Source: DATFRY01 sp035489015
GTDB taxonomy: Bacteria; Myxococcota_A; Polyangia; Haliangiales; Haliangiaceae
Reading direction: 5' to 3'
Length of the DNA: 64,000 nucleotides
Assembly (NCBI GenBank): GCA_035489015.1
Contig: DATHKR010000338.1
Coordinates: forward strand, 1 to 64,000
Made by a program: the position numbers and the translations under genes. The notes beneath the pieces were generated by a model. It was not told where the DNA came from and ran no database searches. It saw nothing but the letters and a program-made list of their open reading frames with translations. Every line of letters starts with the position of its first letter. The first letter of the stretch is position 1. This document shows positions 29,759-37,953 of the stretch, in pieces.

Positions 29759-31252
29759 CTACCGGCGGGGCAGGGCGGTTTGCAGGGTGGTCTCGGTGTC
29801 CACATCGAGGAGCTTGACGGCCCGCACTCGCGCCGTCGGGAAGTCTGCGAGCATCGCCGCCGCCAGGGGCTGCGGGCCGACCGCGGTGGCGAGGGACACT
29901 TCGGCGCCGTTCTGGCGGGTCCCCCAGCCGGTGCGGGCGCACGTCGCGATGCCGTACCAGCGCAACCACCGCAGCGCCGTCCACGCCAGGACGATCGCCA
30001 GGGGCATCAGGAGCCACGTCACCGCCCGCGACCGGATCCGCTCATCGCTGCGGATCACACTCAGGTAGCGCAACCCCTGCGCCCAGCCGATGAGGAACGG
30101 CACCCACAGCATGCTCAACGGCGGCAGATTCGTGTACGCGATCGGCTCGACGAGCACCAGCCACACGGTGACCATCTGGACGAGGAACACCTGGAACCAG
30201 CGCAGCAGGTGCAGCCAGAACGCAGGCCGCGCCACCGACAGGTACCGCATCCGCCACACCGACCGGATCGTGGAGCCGCGCATCCACCGCAGGTACATGC
30301 GGGAGAAATGCCCCCAGCTCTCCGGCATCGCCGTGAACACCACCGCGGACGGCTGCTGAACGGTCAGGCCGCGCTCCTGCGCGTACAGGGTGAGGAGGCT
30401 GTCGTCGGAGAACATCACCGGGCGGCCCATGAACGTTTCGTTCAAATAGCTGCCGAGGTTGTCGCGGATGATGCCCGCCCGGTACGCGGCGAGGGGACCG
30501 GAGTTCACCATGACGGCGCCGACCGCGGACTGCCCGGACCGGTCGACGAGCTGGGTGGTGGTGAACCACAGGTCAGTGACACGGGCCAGGAGACTGGCGT
30601 GGTTGTTCGTGGCGATGACGATCCCGGCGACCGACTGCACGCGCGGCCGGGCGAACGGGGCGAGGGCTTCGGCAACAGCGTTGGGGGCAAAGCAGCTGTC
30701 GGAGTCGCACGTGATGTAAATGTCCGCGTCGCCGCTGCGGTCGACGGCGTTGGCCTGGGCGTGCCGTTTCCCCGCGTTGGGGATGCGCTGCCAGGTGGTG
30801 TGAAGTCCGGCGTTACGGGCTGCCTGCTGCCACCAGGTGCGGATGTGGGTGTAGTCGGAGCTGGTGCTGCCGTCGTCGACGATGTGCACGGAGTCCGGCA
30901 TGCGGGTCTGGCGGAGGAACGATTCCAGACCGAGGCGCAGGTATCCGGGGTCCTCGTTGTAGACGGGCACGAGGATCGATATGTGGAGGCTGTCGAGATA
31001 CCGCTGCTGCCGGGCGCTGACCTTCCTGGGGCGCTCCAGGTGGTACATGAGCGTCTGCGTCATGAACGCGAAGAACAGGGCCACCCAGACGAGGCTGAGG
31101 CGGCTGCTTGTGTGGGCGTAATCGGAGGCGGCGAGGGCGTGTTGTGCGGCCCAGGCGGCGGCGCATCCGAGGACGACGATGCCGATGAGGATGGTGCCGG
31201 AGCGGTGCTGGTGGGCGGCCAGTACCGGGGTCCGGCGGCGGCGTCCGGTCAC
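29759..31252 (-). CDS. membrane glycosyltransferase 2 (synthase-like)
   Basis: 497 residues. Two N-terminal membrane helices, then SILVPVYNEDPGYLRLGLES, VDDGSTSSDY, ITCDSDSCF (D-x-D), MFSDDSLLT and RMYLRWMRG in the place of the usual Q-x-x-R-W, and at least three C-terminal membrane helices (LLRWFQVFLVQMVTVWLVLV). The plan is that of processive GT2 enzymes such as hyaluronan, chitin or cellulose synthases. It may build or extend a surface polysaccharide, perhaps changing phage or partner recognition. The Gln-to-Arg change in Q-x-x-R-W is unusual. Confidence 0.85.
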   Translation of the reverse strand: MTGRRRRTPVLAAHQHRSGTILIGIVVLGCAAAWAAQHALAASDYAHTSSRLSLVWVALFFAFMTQTLMYHLERPRKVSARQQRYLDSLHISILVPVYNEDPGYLRLGLESFLRQTRMPDSVHIVDDGSTSSDYTHIRTWWQQAARNAGLHTTWQRIPNAGKRHAQANAVDRSGDADIYITCDSDSCFAPNAVAEALAPFARPRVQSVAGIVIATNNHASLLARVTDLWFTTTQLVDRSGQSAVGAVMVNSGPLAAYRAGIIRDNLGSYLNETFMGRPVMFSDDSLLTLYAQERGLTVQQPSAVVFTAMPESWGHFSRMYLRWMRGSTIRSVWRMRYLSVARPAFWLHLLRWFQVFLVQMVTVWLVLVEPIAYTNLPPLSMLWVPFLIGWAQGLRYLSVIRSDERIRSRAVTWLLMPLAIVLAWTALRWLRWYGIATCARTGWGTRQNGAEVSLATAVGPQPLAAAMLADFPTARVRAVKLLDVDTETTLQTALPRR

Positions 31253-31419
31253 TTCTCACCGACGGTGCGTCCGCGGCGGAAGCGGAGGCGGATGAGGAGG
31301 GTTCCGGTGGCGACGAGGAGGAGCGCGGCGAGGATCATCCAGCCGCCGATGTAGTAGGCGGTGCCGCCGATGACGACGGTGCCGATTCCGGTGTGTGCGA
31401 GTTGGCCGTGGTCTGACAT
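31249..31419 (-). CDS. LAxTG-bearing membrane mini-protein, 56 aa
   Basis: MSDHGQLAHTGIGTVVIGGT then WMILAALLLVATGTLLI and a basic tail (RLRFRRGRTVGEK). L-A-H-T-G followed by a membrane helix and a positive tail is the arrangement of a class E sortase sorting signal (LAxTG), but there is no export signal. GTGA overlap with the glycosyltransferase. Either a truncated anchor remnant or a small membrane partner of the enzyme. Confidence 0.6.
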   Translation of the reverse strand: MSDHGQLAHTGIGTVVIGGTAYYIGGWMILAALLLVATGTLLIRLRFRRGRTVGEK

Positions 31420-31537
31420 GGGTTCCCCCGGGCTTTCTGTTGAATGTGGGAGTGCATCAGGTTGTGGTGGCGGCTTGCGGGCTGTTGGGGTGAATGGGTT
31501 CGGTTGTTGCGCCTGGGTGATGAGGGTGCGGGCCGTG

Positions 31538-31563
31538 GCCTGCGTAGGGGTTCCTACGCAGGC
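31538..31563 (-). terminator. tight hairpin, probable terminator
   Basis: Perfect 11-bp arms GCCTGCGTAGG (31538-31548) and CCTACGCAGGC (31553-31563) with a 4-nt loop, in the 150-bp gap upstream of 31419. No U-run. Confidence 0.55.
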
Positions 31564-31571
31564 GCGGTGGG

Positions 31572-31742
31572 TCAGGCAGGTCGGCTGGTGAGGTGCCAGC
31601 CGCGGCAGGCGGAACACCGGTACGCGCGCTGCTCGCGCCGCTTCGATCCAGTGCGGTCGATACCCGCGAGCGCGAACATGGCGGCGATGCGGTCGCGGTA
31701 GCGCCACTTCCCCGACGGGCACGGGGGCGGTTGCCGCTTCAT
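31572..31742 (-). CDS. small phage zinc protein, 56 aa
   Basis: CPSGKWRYRDRIAAMFALAG at the front and RAYRCSACRGWHLTSRPA at the end. K-x-x-Y-R-D then R-x-Y-R-C-x-x-C-x-G-W-H-L-T is a well-repeated family of tiny phage proteins of unknown role. ATGA overlap with the HIT gene. Confidence 0.75.
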   Translation of the reverse strand: MKRQPPPCPSGKWRYRDRIAAMFALAGIDRTGSKRREQRAYRCSACRGWHLTSRPA

Positions 31743-32149
31743 GGCGCGTCTCCCGAGGTGCGCCGGGTGCGGCCGGAGTGCCAGGGCAGGGCCAGTCCGT
31801 CGTTCTCCGTCCGGGGAATCAGGTGCAGGTGAAGGTGGGAAACGGACTGCGTGGCGTGTACGCCTCGGCTGGTGATCAGGTTGGCGTGCACCAGGTCCAG
31901 GTCGCGGCAGAGCTGCGCCGCCCGCCGCGCGGTCGCCCCGGTCACGTCGGGGTCGTCCGCGAAATCGACGACGTGGCTCTTCGGGATGACGAGGATGTGC
32001 CCCTCGACCACCGGTTGGCGCGGGACGATCGCGAAGGCGTCGGCCCACTCGCCCACGAACGTGGCGGGCGCGCGGCCGAGGTTGATCAGGCAGAAGGGGC
32101 AGGACTCGTTGGACTTGGCCAGCGGGTCGGTTGCTGCCGGTTTGGTCAC
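31739..32149 (-). CDS. HIT-family protein
   Basis: 136 residues. CPFCLI near the front, GHILVIPKSHV in the middle and SHLHLHLIPRTENDG, the histidine triad H-x-H-x-H. Family members are nucleotide hydrolases or transferases acting on AMP-linked substrates. Soluble. Linked by a 4-nt overlap to the small zinc protein. Substrate in this element unknown; a second nucleotide-processing function besides the NUDIX pair. Confidence 0.9.
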   Translation of the reverse strand: MTKPAATDPLAKSNESCPFCLINLGRAPATFVGEWADAFAIVPRQPVVEGHILVIPKSHVVDFADDPDVTGATARRAAQLCRDLDLVHANLITSRGVHATQSVSHLHLHLIPRTENDGLALPWHSGRTRRTSGDAP

Positions 32150-32167
32150 GGTGGGTCTCCTGGTGGG

Positions 32168-32329
32168 TCAGGGGGTGGGGCGGTACCGGGGCTGCCAGGC
32201 GAGGTGCGGGCGCAGGATGGCCAACGCCTTCTCGGCGGGGGTGGGCGGCGCGGGGATGTGGATCCACCTCTCGCCGGCGTTCAGCCAGAGGTCGACCCCC
32301 GGCGGCATCAACGCGATCGGGTCAGGCAT
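32168..32329 (-). CDS. hypothetical protein, 53 aa
   Basis: MPDPIALMPPGVDLWLNAGE then RWIHIPAPPTPAEKALAILR and a Pro-rich end. Overlaps the upstream gene by 8 nt. No family recognised. Confidence 0.55.
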   Translation of the reverse strand: MPDPIALMPPGVDLWLNAGERWIHIPAPPTPAEKALAILRPHLAWQPRYRPTP

Positions 32330-32552
32330 GGTCGGCCACCCCGATCCGGTGGCACGGGCAGACGCAGCTGCCCGCACCGTCCGGGCAGAACTTGCACCGC
32401 GCCGGCGCCTTCGCCCCGACCCGGCCGGTCTCCCCGGCGCAGTACGCGTGATCACCGTGCAAACACGACGTGGCCAGGTACCGGTGCACCCCGTGGCGGT
32501 GTGCGTACCGGGTGAGGTGGATGGCGAGACGGCCCGCCAGGTCGGCGATCAC
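32322..32552 (-). CDS. Cys/His-rich hypothetical protein, 76 aa
   Basis: VIADLAGRLAIHLTRYAHRH then CLHGDHAYCAGETGRVGAKAP, CKFCPDG, CVCPCH. At least seven Cys and several His suggest zinc binding. The start region is part of the repeated GGAG-x-CCGAAGTGATC start cassette. A C-A-C-P-C-H end like the gene at 59556 hints at a shared small family. Confidence 0.6.
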   Translation of the reverse strand: MIADLAGRLAIHLTRYAHRHGVHRYLATSCLHGDHAYCAGETGRVGAKAPARCKFCPDGAGSCVCPCHRIGVADHA

Positions 32553-33421
32553 TTCGGGTCTCCGTCGAGGGCGGCGCGGACGGCGTTGATGATGGCCTTC
32601 AGCTCCAGCACGTGGCGTGTGGCGTCGACGGCCGCCTGCTCGTACTGCCTGACCTGTTCCCACCACGGGCGCTCGACGGTCGGCGCGACCATGCTGCGCC
32701 AGCGCTCGAAGATCGGGCCCGGAACGGTCAGGAGGCACTGGTACCCGGCGGCGCCCTCCTCGTTGGCGTCGCGTGAGAACCGGCCCAGTACGTCGGTGAG
32801 TACGGCGGCGTGCTGGTCGCGGTCCCGCTGGACGTCGGCGCGTTCCCGTTCGGCGCCGCCGAGGTGGTGGTCGCCCGCCTCCTGCATCCGGGCCAGCTCG
32901 GCACGCAGCTGGGCCAGCTCGCTGTCGTCGCCAGCTATGTCGGTCGCCCGCACGCACGGCCGTTCCCCGCACGCACAGTTCGCGCAGTGGGCGCAGAACG
33001 ACAGGTCGCGGTAGTTCCGGTAGACGACCGGGGTGCCGCCGCAGGAGCAGCAGGTGTCCGGCGTGTCCGTGCTGGTCGCGGGCGTCTCTTCGGGGCTCAT
33101 GAAGATGTGATCGCCTTCGACGCAGTGGCTGGACACGCATCGGCCGACGGGGGTGGCGTCGGTCCCCACCGCCTGCTGCCCCTCGGTCGCGGCGATGTAC
33201 GCGTCCCGGGCTTCCGGCCCGCGCAGGTGGTGGACGGCGAGGACCGCGGCCTGCCGGAACCCGCACGCCATCCCGCCGGCCGCGTACAGGGCCTCGACGG
33301 CGGTGAGGTCATCCGCAGGGCGCCGACCCGCCTCGTCGGCGGTGCGTTGGGCTTTCGCCTGCTCCGCCTCCAGGTGGGCGAGGAGGGCGGTGATCGGGTC
33401 GGAGGTCGGCTGGTCGGTCAT
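32549..33421 (-). CDS. zinc-ribbon hypothetical protein, 290 aa
   Basis: Helical N-terminus (LLAHLEAEQAKAQRTADEAG), CVSSHCVEGDH, then CCSCGGTPV, CAHCANCACG: two Cys-rich groups at about 95-160. The C-terminal half has coiled-coil helices (ELAQLRAELARMQEAGDHH, AERERADVQRDRDQHAA). Similar to several neighbours that mix zinc knuckles and coiled coils. Function unknown. Confidence 0.7.
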   Translation of the reverse strand: MTDQPTSDPITALLAHLEAEQAKAQRTADEAGRRPADDLTAVEALYAAGGMACGFRQAAVLAVHHLRGPEARDAYIAATEGQQAVGTDATPVGRCVSSHCVEGDHIFMSPEETPATSTDTPDTCCSCGGTPVVYRNYRDLSFCAHCANCACGERPCVRATDIAGDDSELAQLRAELARMQEAGDHHLGGAERERADVQRDRDQHAAVLTDVLGRFSRDANEEGAAGYQCLLTVPGPIFERWRSMVAPTVERPWWEQVRQYEQAAVDATRHVLELKAIINAVRAALDGDPK

Positions 33422-33804
33422 CGGGTCTCCTCGGTGGGCGCGTCGAGGATGGGCGTGATGTTGAAGACGGGCTCTCCCTCCATGGCCTCCGCGTCGGCCG
33501 CGAACACGGCCTTGACGTCGGCGATGCTCATGCCGTCGAAGGTCTGCCAACAGTGCGGGCATGGATCACCGTTGAGCGGTACCGGGGCCGCGCAGTACCG
33601 GCACGGACTACCGGGTTCCTCACTGCTGCCGCTGCACGGATGCTGGTCGAGGTGCTGGGGGTGTTCGTCGGCCCACTTGCAGAACCCGTCGCGGCTTTGG
33701 CCGCACGAGCGGCACAGGTCGGAGCCTGGGTCACGCCAGTGCGGCTGATACGTCTCGGTGCAGGTCGGACAGGTGAAGGACGCAGGCTGGCGGGGGTCGG
33801 TCAC
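33418..33804 (-). CDS. zinc-rich hypothetical protein, 128 aa
   Basis: CPTCTETYQPHWRDPGSD then CRSCGQSRDGFCKW, CRYCAAPVPLNGDPCPHC: three CxxC pairs and extra Cys/His, like RING- or zinc-ribbon proteins. Acidic C-terminus. GTGA overlaps on both sides. No named family. Confidence 0.65.
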   Translation of the reverse strand: MTDPRQPASFTCPTCTETYQPHWRDPGSDLCRSCGQSRDGFCKWADEHPQHLDQHPCSGSSEEPGSPCRYCAAPVPLNGDPCPHCWQTFDGMSIADVKAVFAADAEAMEGEPVFNITPILDAPTEETR

Positions 33805-34127
33805 TTCGGCTCCTTGGTGGGCACTGTGAGGGCTTCGGCCAGTTGCAGAACCGGAGCCTCATCGGGGTATCCGCAGCGCTGTTCCTCGAAGAACCAGGCA
33901 CTGCCGGGCATGGAGCAGTCGGCGCCGACGGGGTGCCGGTCGACGTAGGCGAACTTCTTGGCGGATGCCATGTGTTCGTCGCAGGCGAGCCCGTTCTCCA
34001 TCGCGACGTCCCAGGCGATGTGCCAGGTGGCGGGCCGCATGCAGGTGTCGGCGTCGGTGTCGCCGGGCGAGTACCCGCAGGGCTGGCGGCTGGTGTCCAT
34101 CTCCCGGCCGAGCGGCGGTGTGATCAC
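33801..34127 (-). CDS. hypothetical protein, 108 aa
   Basis: VITPPLGREMDTSRQPCGYS, CMRPATWHIAWDVAM, CDEHM, CSMPGSAWFFEEQRCGYPDE: four scattered Cys with His between them. Ends EALTVPTKEPK, whose codons carry the Shine-Dalgarno of the next gene. Unknown function. Confidence 0.6.
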   Translation of the reverse strand: MITPPLGREMDTSRQPCGYSPGDTDADTCMRPATWHIAWDVAMENGLACDEHMASAKKFAYVDRHPVGADCSMPGSAWFFEEQRCGYPDEAPVLQLAEALTVPTKEPK

Positions 34128-34603
34128 TTCGGCTCCTCGATGTCCGTGCCGCGCCACGCCTTCGGGTCGTGTTTGTGGTCGCGGTCGGGCATGACGATGG
34201 TGTCGCGACGCAGGCCGTAGCCGATGACGTCGCCCGGCTGCATGTGCGGGTTGCCTGCGGAGGTGCCGGTGCAGGCGTCGGCGGGCCCGCAGTCGTCGCC
34301 TTGGTGGCGGCCGTGCTGGCACCGGTCGAGGTCCGTGAGGATCTTGACGAGTCCGGCGGTGTCCGCGAGAGACCGCGCGAACAGCGTGGAGGGTTCGGTC
34401 TGTTCGGTGCGGGCGAGGGCGTGGTCGATGCCGTCGATGGTGCTTTCGATCTTGGCGTGGAGTGGTGAATACATGACGCGGTCCGCGCAGTGGAGGGCGG
34501 CGTTCATTTCGGCGTGCGCGCCGAGATGTTTCAGCGCGGCGATCAGGGCGATCTGCGCTTTCTCCAGTTCGCGGCGGAGGTCGGTGATCGTGGGGTCGGT
34601 CAT
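34124..34603 (-). CDS. hypothetical protein, 159 aa
   Basis: MTDPTITDLRRELEKAQIAL then helix ALKHLGAHAEMNAALHCAD, followed by CQHGRHQGDDCGPADACTG, a Cys-rich turn. C-terminus basic and Asp-rich. Ends TDIEEPK, again containing the downstream Shine-Dalgarno. Weak family signal only. Confidence 0.6.
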   Translation of the reverse strand: MTDPTITDLRRELEKAQIALIAALKHLGAHAEMNAALHCADRVMYSPLHAKIESTIDGIDHALARTEQTEPSTLFARSLADTAGLVKILTDLDRCQHGRHQGDDCGPADACTGTSAGNPHMQPGDVIGYGLRRDTIVMPDRDHKHDPKAWRGTDIEEPK

Positions 34604-34640
34604 ATCGGTTCCATTCAGGTCGAGTTGGTGGTGGCTGGCG

Positions 34641-35060
34641 CTACTCGGCATCCATCCGGACGCCGACGGTCCGCAGGTATCGCGCGTAGTCACGAGCCCA
34701 TCCGTCGGGGTCCTCGAAGTTGGACCGCGCGGGTATGAACTCGACCCGGTACCCGCCTTTGACCCACAGCCGGTCAAGTTGCCGGCGCGCGTTGACCACA
34801 GAGTCGAAGATCGCGTCTTGCTTGAGGGCGTTGCATATCTGGCAGGCCGCGACGCAGTTCGCTCTGTCGCCCTCCCGGCCGGTCCAGGAGACGGGGATGA
34901 AGTGGTCGACCTGCATCCGAAGGACGCGCGGTTCATGGCCGGGCCTGCTGACGACCGACCCGAAGATGATCTGGCAGTAGGCGCAGGCGAAACCCGTTTC
35001 CGCGGCGATGATCCATCGCTGAGTGTCGGTCCAGTGCTTCAGGTGCCGATCTACTTCCAC
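34641..35060 (-). CDS. HNH endonuclease
   Basis: 139 residues. CAYCQIIFG, RMQVDHFIPVSWTGREGD, NCVAACQICNALK and then a basic/aromatic C-terminus. The D-H-x-I/F-P core and the two CxxC pairs match HNH_5/RNA-guided-independent phage endonucleases. GTG 35060 with GAGGGGA about 8 nt upstream. Third HNH in the window. Confidence 0.85.
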   Translation of the reverse strand: MEVDRHLKHWTDTQRWIIAAETGFACAYCQIIFGSVVSRPGHEPRVLRMQVDHFIPVSWTGREGDRANCVAACQICNALKQDAIFDSVVNARRQLDRLWVKGGYRVEFIPARSNFEDPDGWARDYARYLRTVGVRMDAE

Positions 35061-35323
35061 TGCCGAATCCCCTCAGGGGCCCCTGAGGGGCCTGTAGTTC
35101 GTTGACCGCTAGAGCTTTGCGTTTTCTGGTCCTGAGGCCGGGAGGCGGGCGCACAGCCACACTCCCGGGCCTCCTGCGGTCCGACCGGATCCTCGGATGC
35201 GACCCGAGCCGCCCCCAGCGCCCGTATCCCCGCCCGGAGCTGAACCGCCTCCCCGGCGAGCAACGTGCCCCGCTCCGCCCGGTCGACGAGATGCAGGAGC
35301 TCGGCGATCGTCGGCCCGCTCAC
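35051..35323 (-). CDS. hypothetical protein, 90 aa
   Basis: MSGPTIAELLHLVDRAERGT then LLAGEAVQLRAGIRALGAAR, a helix typical of small actinophage proteins, then a polar low-complexity tail that crosses the 22-bp palindrome. GTGA overlap upstream. No function recognised. Confidence 0.6.
   Translation of the reverse strand: MSGPTIAELLHLVDRAERGTLLAGEAVQLRAGIRALGAARVASEDPVGPQEARECGCAPASRPQDQKTQSSSGQRTTGPSGAPEGIRQWK
35069..35090. repeat. perfect 22-bp palindrome
   Basis: CCCCTCAGGGG (35069-35079) directly abuts its reverse complement CCCCTGAGGGG (35080-35090), with no loop. It lies at the end of the 35051 gene and just before the HNH start, where the GAGGGGA serves as Shine-Dalgarno. Zero-loop palindromes suggest a dimer-bound operator rather than a terminator. 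Confidence 0.6.
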
Positions 35324-35508
35324 GACCCCGCCCCTTCACGTGCCGCCCGCCGTGCCCGCTTCCGGTCGGCGGCGGCCAGACACTGCAGCGCCCGCTCGAT
35401 GACGACAGCCCGCACCTGCCCCGGGTACAGGGTCGTGAGGATGGCCTCCGACTGGGAGGTCAGGAGGCTGCGGGCCTGCGGACGGCGGGCCGGGGTTCGG
35501 TCGGTCAC
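35320..35508 (-). CDS. hypothetical basic protein, 62 aa
   Basis: MTDRTPARRPQARSLLTSQS then ILTTLYPGQVRAVVIERALQCLAAADRKRARRAAREG. Very basic at both ends. Overlaps neighbours as GTGA. No recognised family. Confidence 0.55.
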   Translation of the reverse strand: MTDRTPARRPQARSLLTSQSEAILTTLYPGQVRAVVIERALQCLAAADRKRARRAAREGAGS

Positions 35509-35726
35509 TGGCCCTCTTCCGCGGCGGGCCGCTCAGTGACGGTGGTGATCCGCTCCATCAGCCGGTGCTCCCAACTCGGCTGCTGCTCGCGGCGGGCGGC
35601 GAGCTTCGCCAGGGCCTGGGGCTTGGACCTCCAGGTGAAGTGGACCCCTGACGCCTGCTGCCACGGCTGACCCGGGGCGGGGCGGGACTGGATGAAGTAC
35701 GCGAGGGCGGTGATGTTCTCGGGCAT
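35505..35726 (-). CDS. hypothetical protein, 73 aa
   Basis: MPENITALAYFIQSRPAPGQ then VHFTWRSKPQALAKLAARREQ. Small, mixed charge. Downstream of the DNA methylase hairpin. No family recognised. Confidence 0.55.
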   Translation of the reverse strand: MPENITALAYFIQSRPAPGQPWQQASGVHFTWRSKPQALAKLAARREQQPSWEHRLMERITTVTERPAAEEGQ

Positions 35727-35768
35727 GGGGTTCTCCTTCGGGTCGGGTTGGGATGCTGGGTGGGCGCC

Positions 35769-35789
35769 GCCCCGGTCGGCAGCCGGGGC
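35769..35789 (-). terminator. GC hairpin after DNA methylase gene
   Basis: Arms GCCCCGG (35769-35775) and CCGGGGC (35783-35789) in the gap after the methylase stop at 35804. No U-run; weak terminator at best. Confidence 0.4.
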
Positions 35790-35803
35790 AGTGTGGGGTG
35801 GGG

Positions 35804-36697
35804 TCACGGGGTGTCGAACGCGAGAACGCCCTGCGTGAACCGCTCTCTGGCGAGGTCGTGGTACGCCGCGTTGAGGTCGATACCGACGTACTGGCATCCG
35901 AGCTGTACGGCTGCAGCGCCCGTCGTCCCAGACCCGGAGAACAGATCCAGCACGGTTCCGCCAGGACGGCAACCAGCCCGAATGCAGCGCAGCGGCAGGT
36001 CGATGGGGAACACAGCCTCATGGGCTCCCGGATAAGAACCCGTAGGGATGGCCCACACGTCGCCGGGATTACGGCCCCGAGCCACCTGCTCCGGATTCAG
36101 CCGCGAGTCGTTGGGGCAGGTGTAGGGCTCCCGGACCGCGTCAAGGTTGAACGCATACCGCTGGCTCTTGGTCAGCAGATAGAGCTTCTCGTGCCTGCTG
36201 GACATGCGGTCACGGACCGGCTCAGGCTTGGCGTTGATCTTGTGCCAGGCGATCTCGTTACGGAGGACCCATCCGTCGTCCTGGAGCGCCATGGCTACCC
36301 GCGCCGGAATCATGAGCAGGTTTTTCGGGGCGAAGCCTGGGACCCGGGTTCGACCGGGGACGCGATCCAGGTGTGCGCCGCCTATGAGCCTGCCGCCGCG
36401 GTTGCCGCCTTGCCCGCCAGCGCTGTAGGAGTCGCCGAGGTTCAACCACAGCGTTCCGTCATCGGTCAACACCCGGCGCGCTTCGGTGAATACGGCACGC
36501 ATGGTGGCGACATACTCCGGAAGCGTTGCCTCCAGCCCGTACTGCCCGTCGATGCCGTATGAGCGGAGCCCGTAGTAGGGCGGGCTGGTGACGATGCAGT
36601 CCACGGACCCGTCGGGGAGGGTACGCAGCTGCTCCAGCGCGTCGCCGAGGAGGAGCGTCACTTGCTCGTCCTGGTAGTAGGGCGGCTGCTCGCTCAT
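35804..36697 (-). CDS. DNA methyltransferase (N4/N6, beta-type)
   Basis: 297 residues. CIVTSPPYYGLRSYG is the catalytic T/S-P-P-Y, FSGSGTTG the SAM-binding motif, and RYAFNLDAVREPYTCPN part of the target domain. The order S-P-P-Y first then F-x-G-x-G-T fits beta-class N4-cytosine or N6-adenine methylases. No cognate restriction gene is adjacent, so it is probably an orphan protecting the element's DNA. ATGA overlap with the 36694 gene. Confidence 0.9.
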   Translation of the reverse strand: MSEQPPYYQDEQVTLLLGDALEQLRTLPDGSVDCIVTSPPYYGLRSYGIDGQYGLEATLPEYVATMRAVFTEARRVLTDDGTLWLNLGDSYSAGGQGGNRGGRLIGGAHLDRVPGRTRVPGFAPKNLLMIPARVAMALQDDGWVLRNEIAWHKINAKPEPVRDRMSSRHEKLYLLTKSQRYAFNLDAVREPYTCPNDSRLNPEQVARGRNPGDVWAIPTGSYPGAHEAVFPIDLPLRCIRAGCRPGGTVLDLFSGSGTTGAAAVQLGCQYVGIDLNAAYHDLARERFTQGVLAFDTP

Positions 36698-37953
36698 CGC
36701 TGCGCCCCCTCGGCCAGGCAGACCGAGTAGCCCTTGGAGCGGCAGGCAGGGCACCGGATCGCGATCCCGGGAGCGTGCTGGACAGGTCGCTCCGCCTCGC
36801 CCTGCTGCGCCTCGTCGGCCCGCAACTCCCGTCCGCAGCGCGCGCCCTTCAACCACTCCCGCACGACGCCCGTGGTGACAGGCCGCTGTTCCCGGTCGGC
36901 GATGTCGCAGCATTCGGCGACGAACGCCAGGGCGTCCTGCGCGCGGTACAGCTGGAGGCCAAGGTCGTCGGCGAGATCGCGGTTCTCCTCGGCGGTCAGA
37001 TCATCCGCGTCGGGCTTGGTCTGCTGTGCCTCGTCGGCCCGGCGGCGGAGCTCGGTCTCGATGAGGCGGGCCCCCCGGATCGCGCCGAGGAAGTCCGGCG
37101 AGTCGCGGTCCGTGCGGCGCAGGAAGCGGGCCGCCTCGCGCCAGCCCTCTGCGGGGGTGCCGAAGGGCTCCATCCCGCAGGCGTCGCAGCTGCCGCACGT
37201 GTCCACGCAGACCAGTTCCGCGCCCTCGCGGTCGAGTTCGGCCAGTTCCTCGGCATCCGCCAGCACAGCCGCCCGGCCCCCGCGGAGGCGCTCGAACTCG
37301 GCGTCCTGCTCGCGCAGGTGGGCCTCCATGTCCCGCATGTCCCCACGAATGCAGGCCAGCTGGCGGTTGAGCTCGGCGCGTTCAGCCCGCAGCCGCGTGA
37401 TGGTGGCCCCCATCTTGACGGCCGCCCGTTCGGCGGGTGCGGGATACCAGATCCGCCCCGGCCGGTCCGAGTGCGTCTCGTGCCCGGCCTCCTTCGCGCA
37501 CTGGACGTCGAGCAGCGGCTCACGGGACGGGCACGCTCTGCGGTGCGCCCGGTCGGCGGGTGCGGTGAGGGCGGCCGCCGTCAACTCCGCCGCCCGCTCC
37601 TCGATCGCATCCCACGGCGCACCCGTCCCGAGACCCAACGCCTCCGACAGGGCCAGGCGGTGATCGGAGTCCGACGGCTTGCGCGGCGCGTGGTGCGGGC
37701 AGTCGCTCCCGAAATGCCAGCCGCCGATCATGTCGACGGTGTCGTTCGGCCCGCACAGCCGGGGCTCGCCGCCCTGCCGGGTCCACGGGACACACGTACA
37801 GCCGTCAGTGCCGAACTCAGGCGCCGGGGCGGGGACCTGGCAGTCCGCGCACGGCTCCGGGACCTCCCGGACATCACCGTTGCCGTGGTCCTCCATGGCG
37901 GCGAACACCGGGTCGATCTTCGTGCCCTTGCAGCGGGCGCAGATGGTGGTCAT
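36694..37953 (-). CDS. large zinc-knuckle/coiled-coil protein, 419 aa
   Basis: CARCKGTKIDPVFAAMEDHG and CADCQ at the front, GCTCVPW, a long coiled-coil-rich middle (RLRAERAELNRQLACIRGDM and AELNRQ-like heptads), CVDTCGSCDACGME, and CRSKGYSVCLAEGAQR near the end. A modular Cys-rich scaffold shared in style with 32549 and 33418. No catalytic motif. Function unknown. Confidence 0.6.
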   Translation of the reverse strand: MTTICARCKGTKIDPVFAAMEDHGNGDVREVPEPCADCQVPAPAPEFGTDGCTCVPWTRQGGEPRLCGPNDTVDMIGGWHFGSDCPHHAPRKPSDSDHRLALSEALGLGTGAPWDAIEERAAELTAAALTAPADRAHRRACPSREPLLDVQCAKEAGHETHSDRPGRIWYPAPAERAAVKMGATITRLRAERAELNRQLACIRGDMRDMEAHLREQDAEFERLRGGRAAVLADAEELAELDREGAELVCVDTCGSCDACGMEPFGTPAEGWREAARFLRRTDRDSPDFLGAIRGARLIETELRRRADEAQQTKPDADDLTAEENRDLADDLGLQLYRAQDALAFVAECCDIADREQRPVTTGVVREWLKGARCGRELRADEAQQGEAERPVQHAPGIAIRCPACRSKGYSVCLAEGAQR

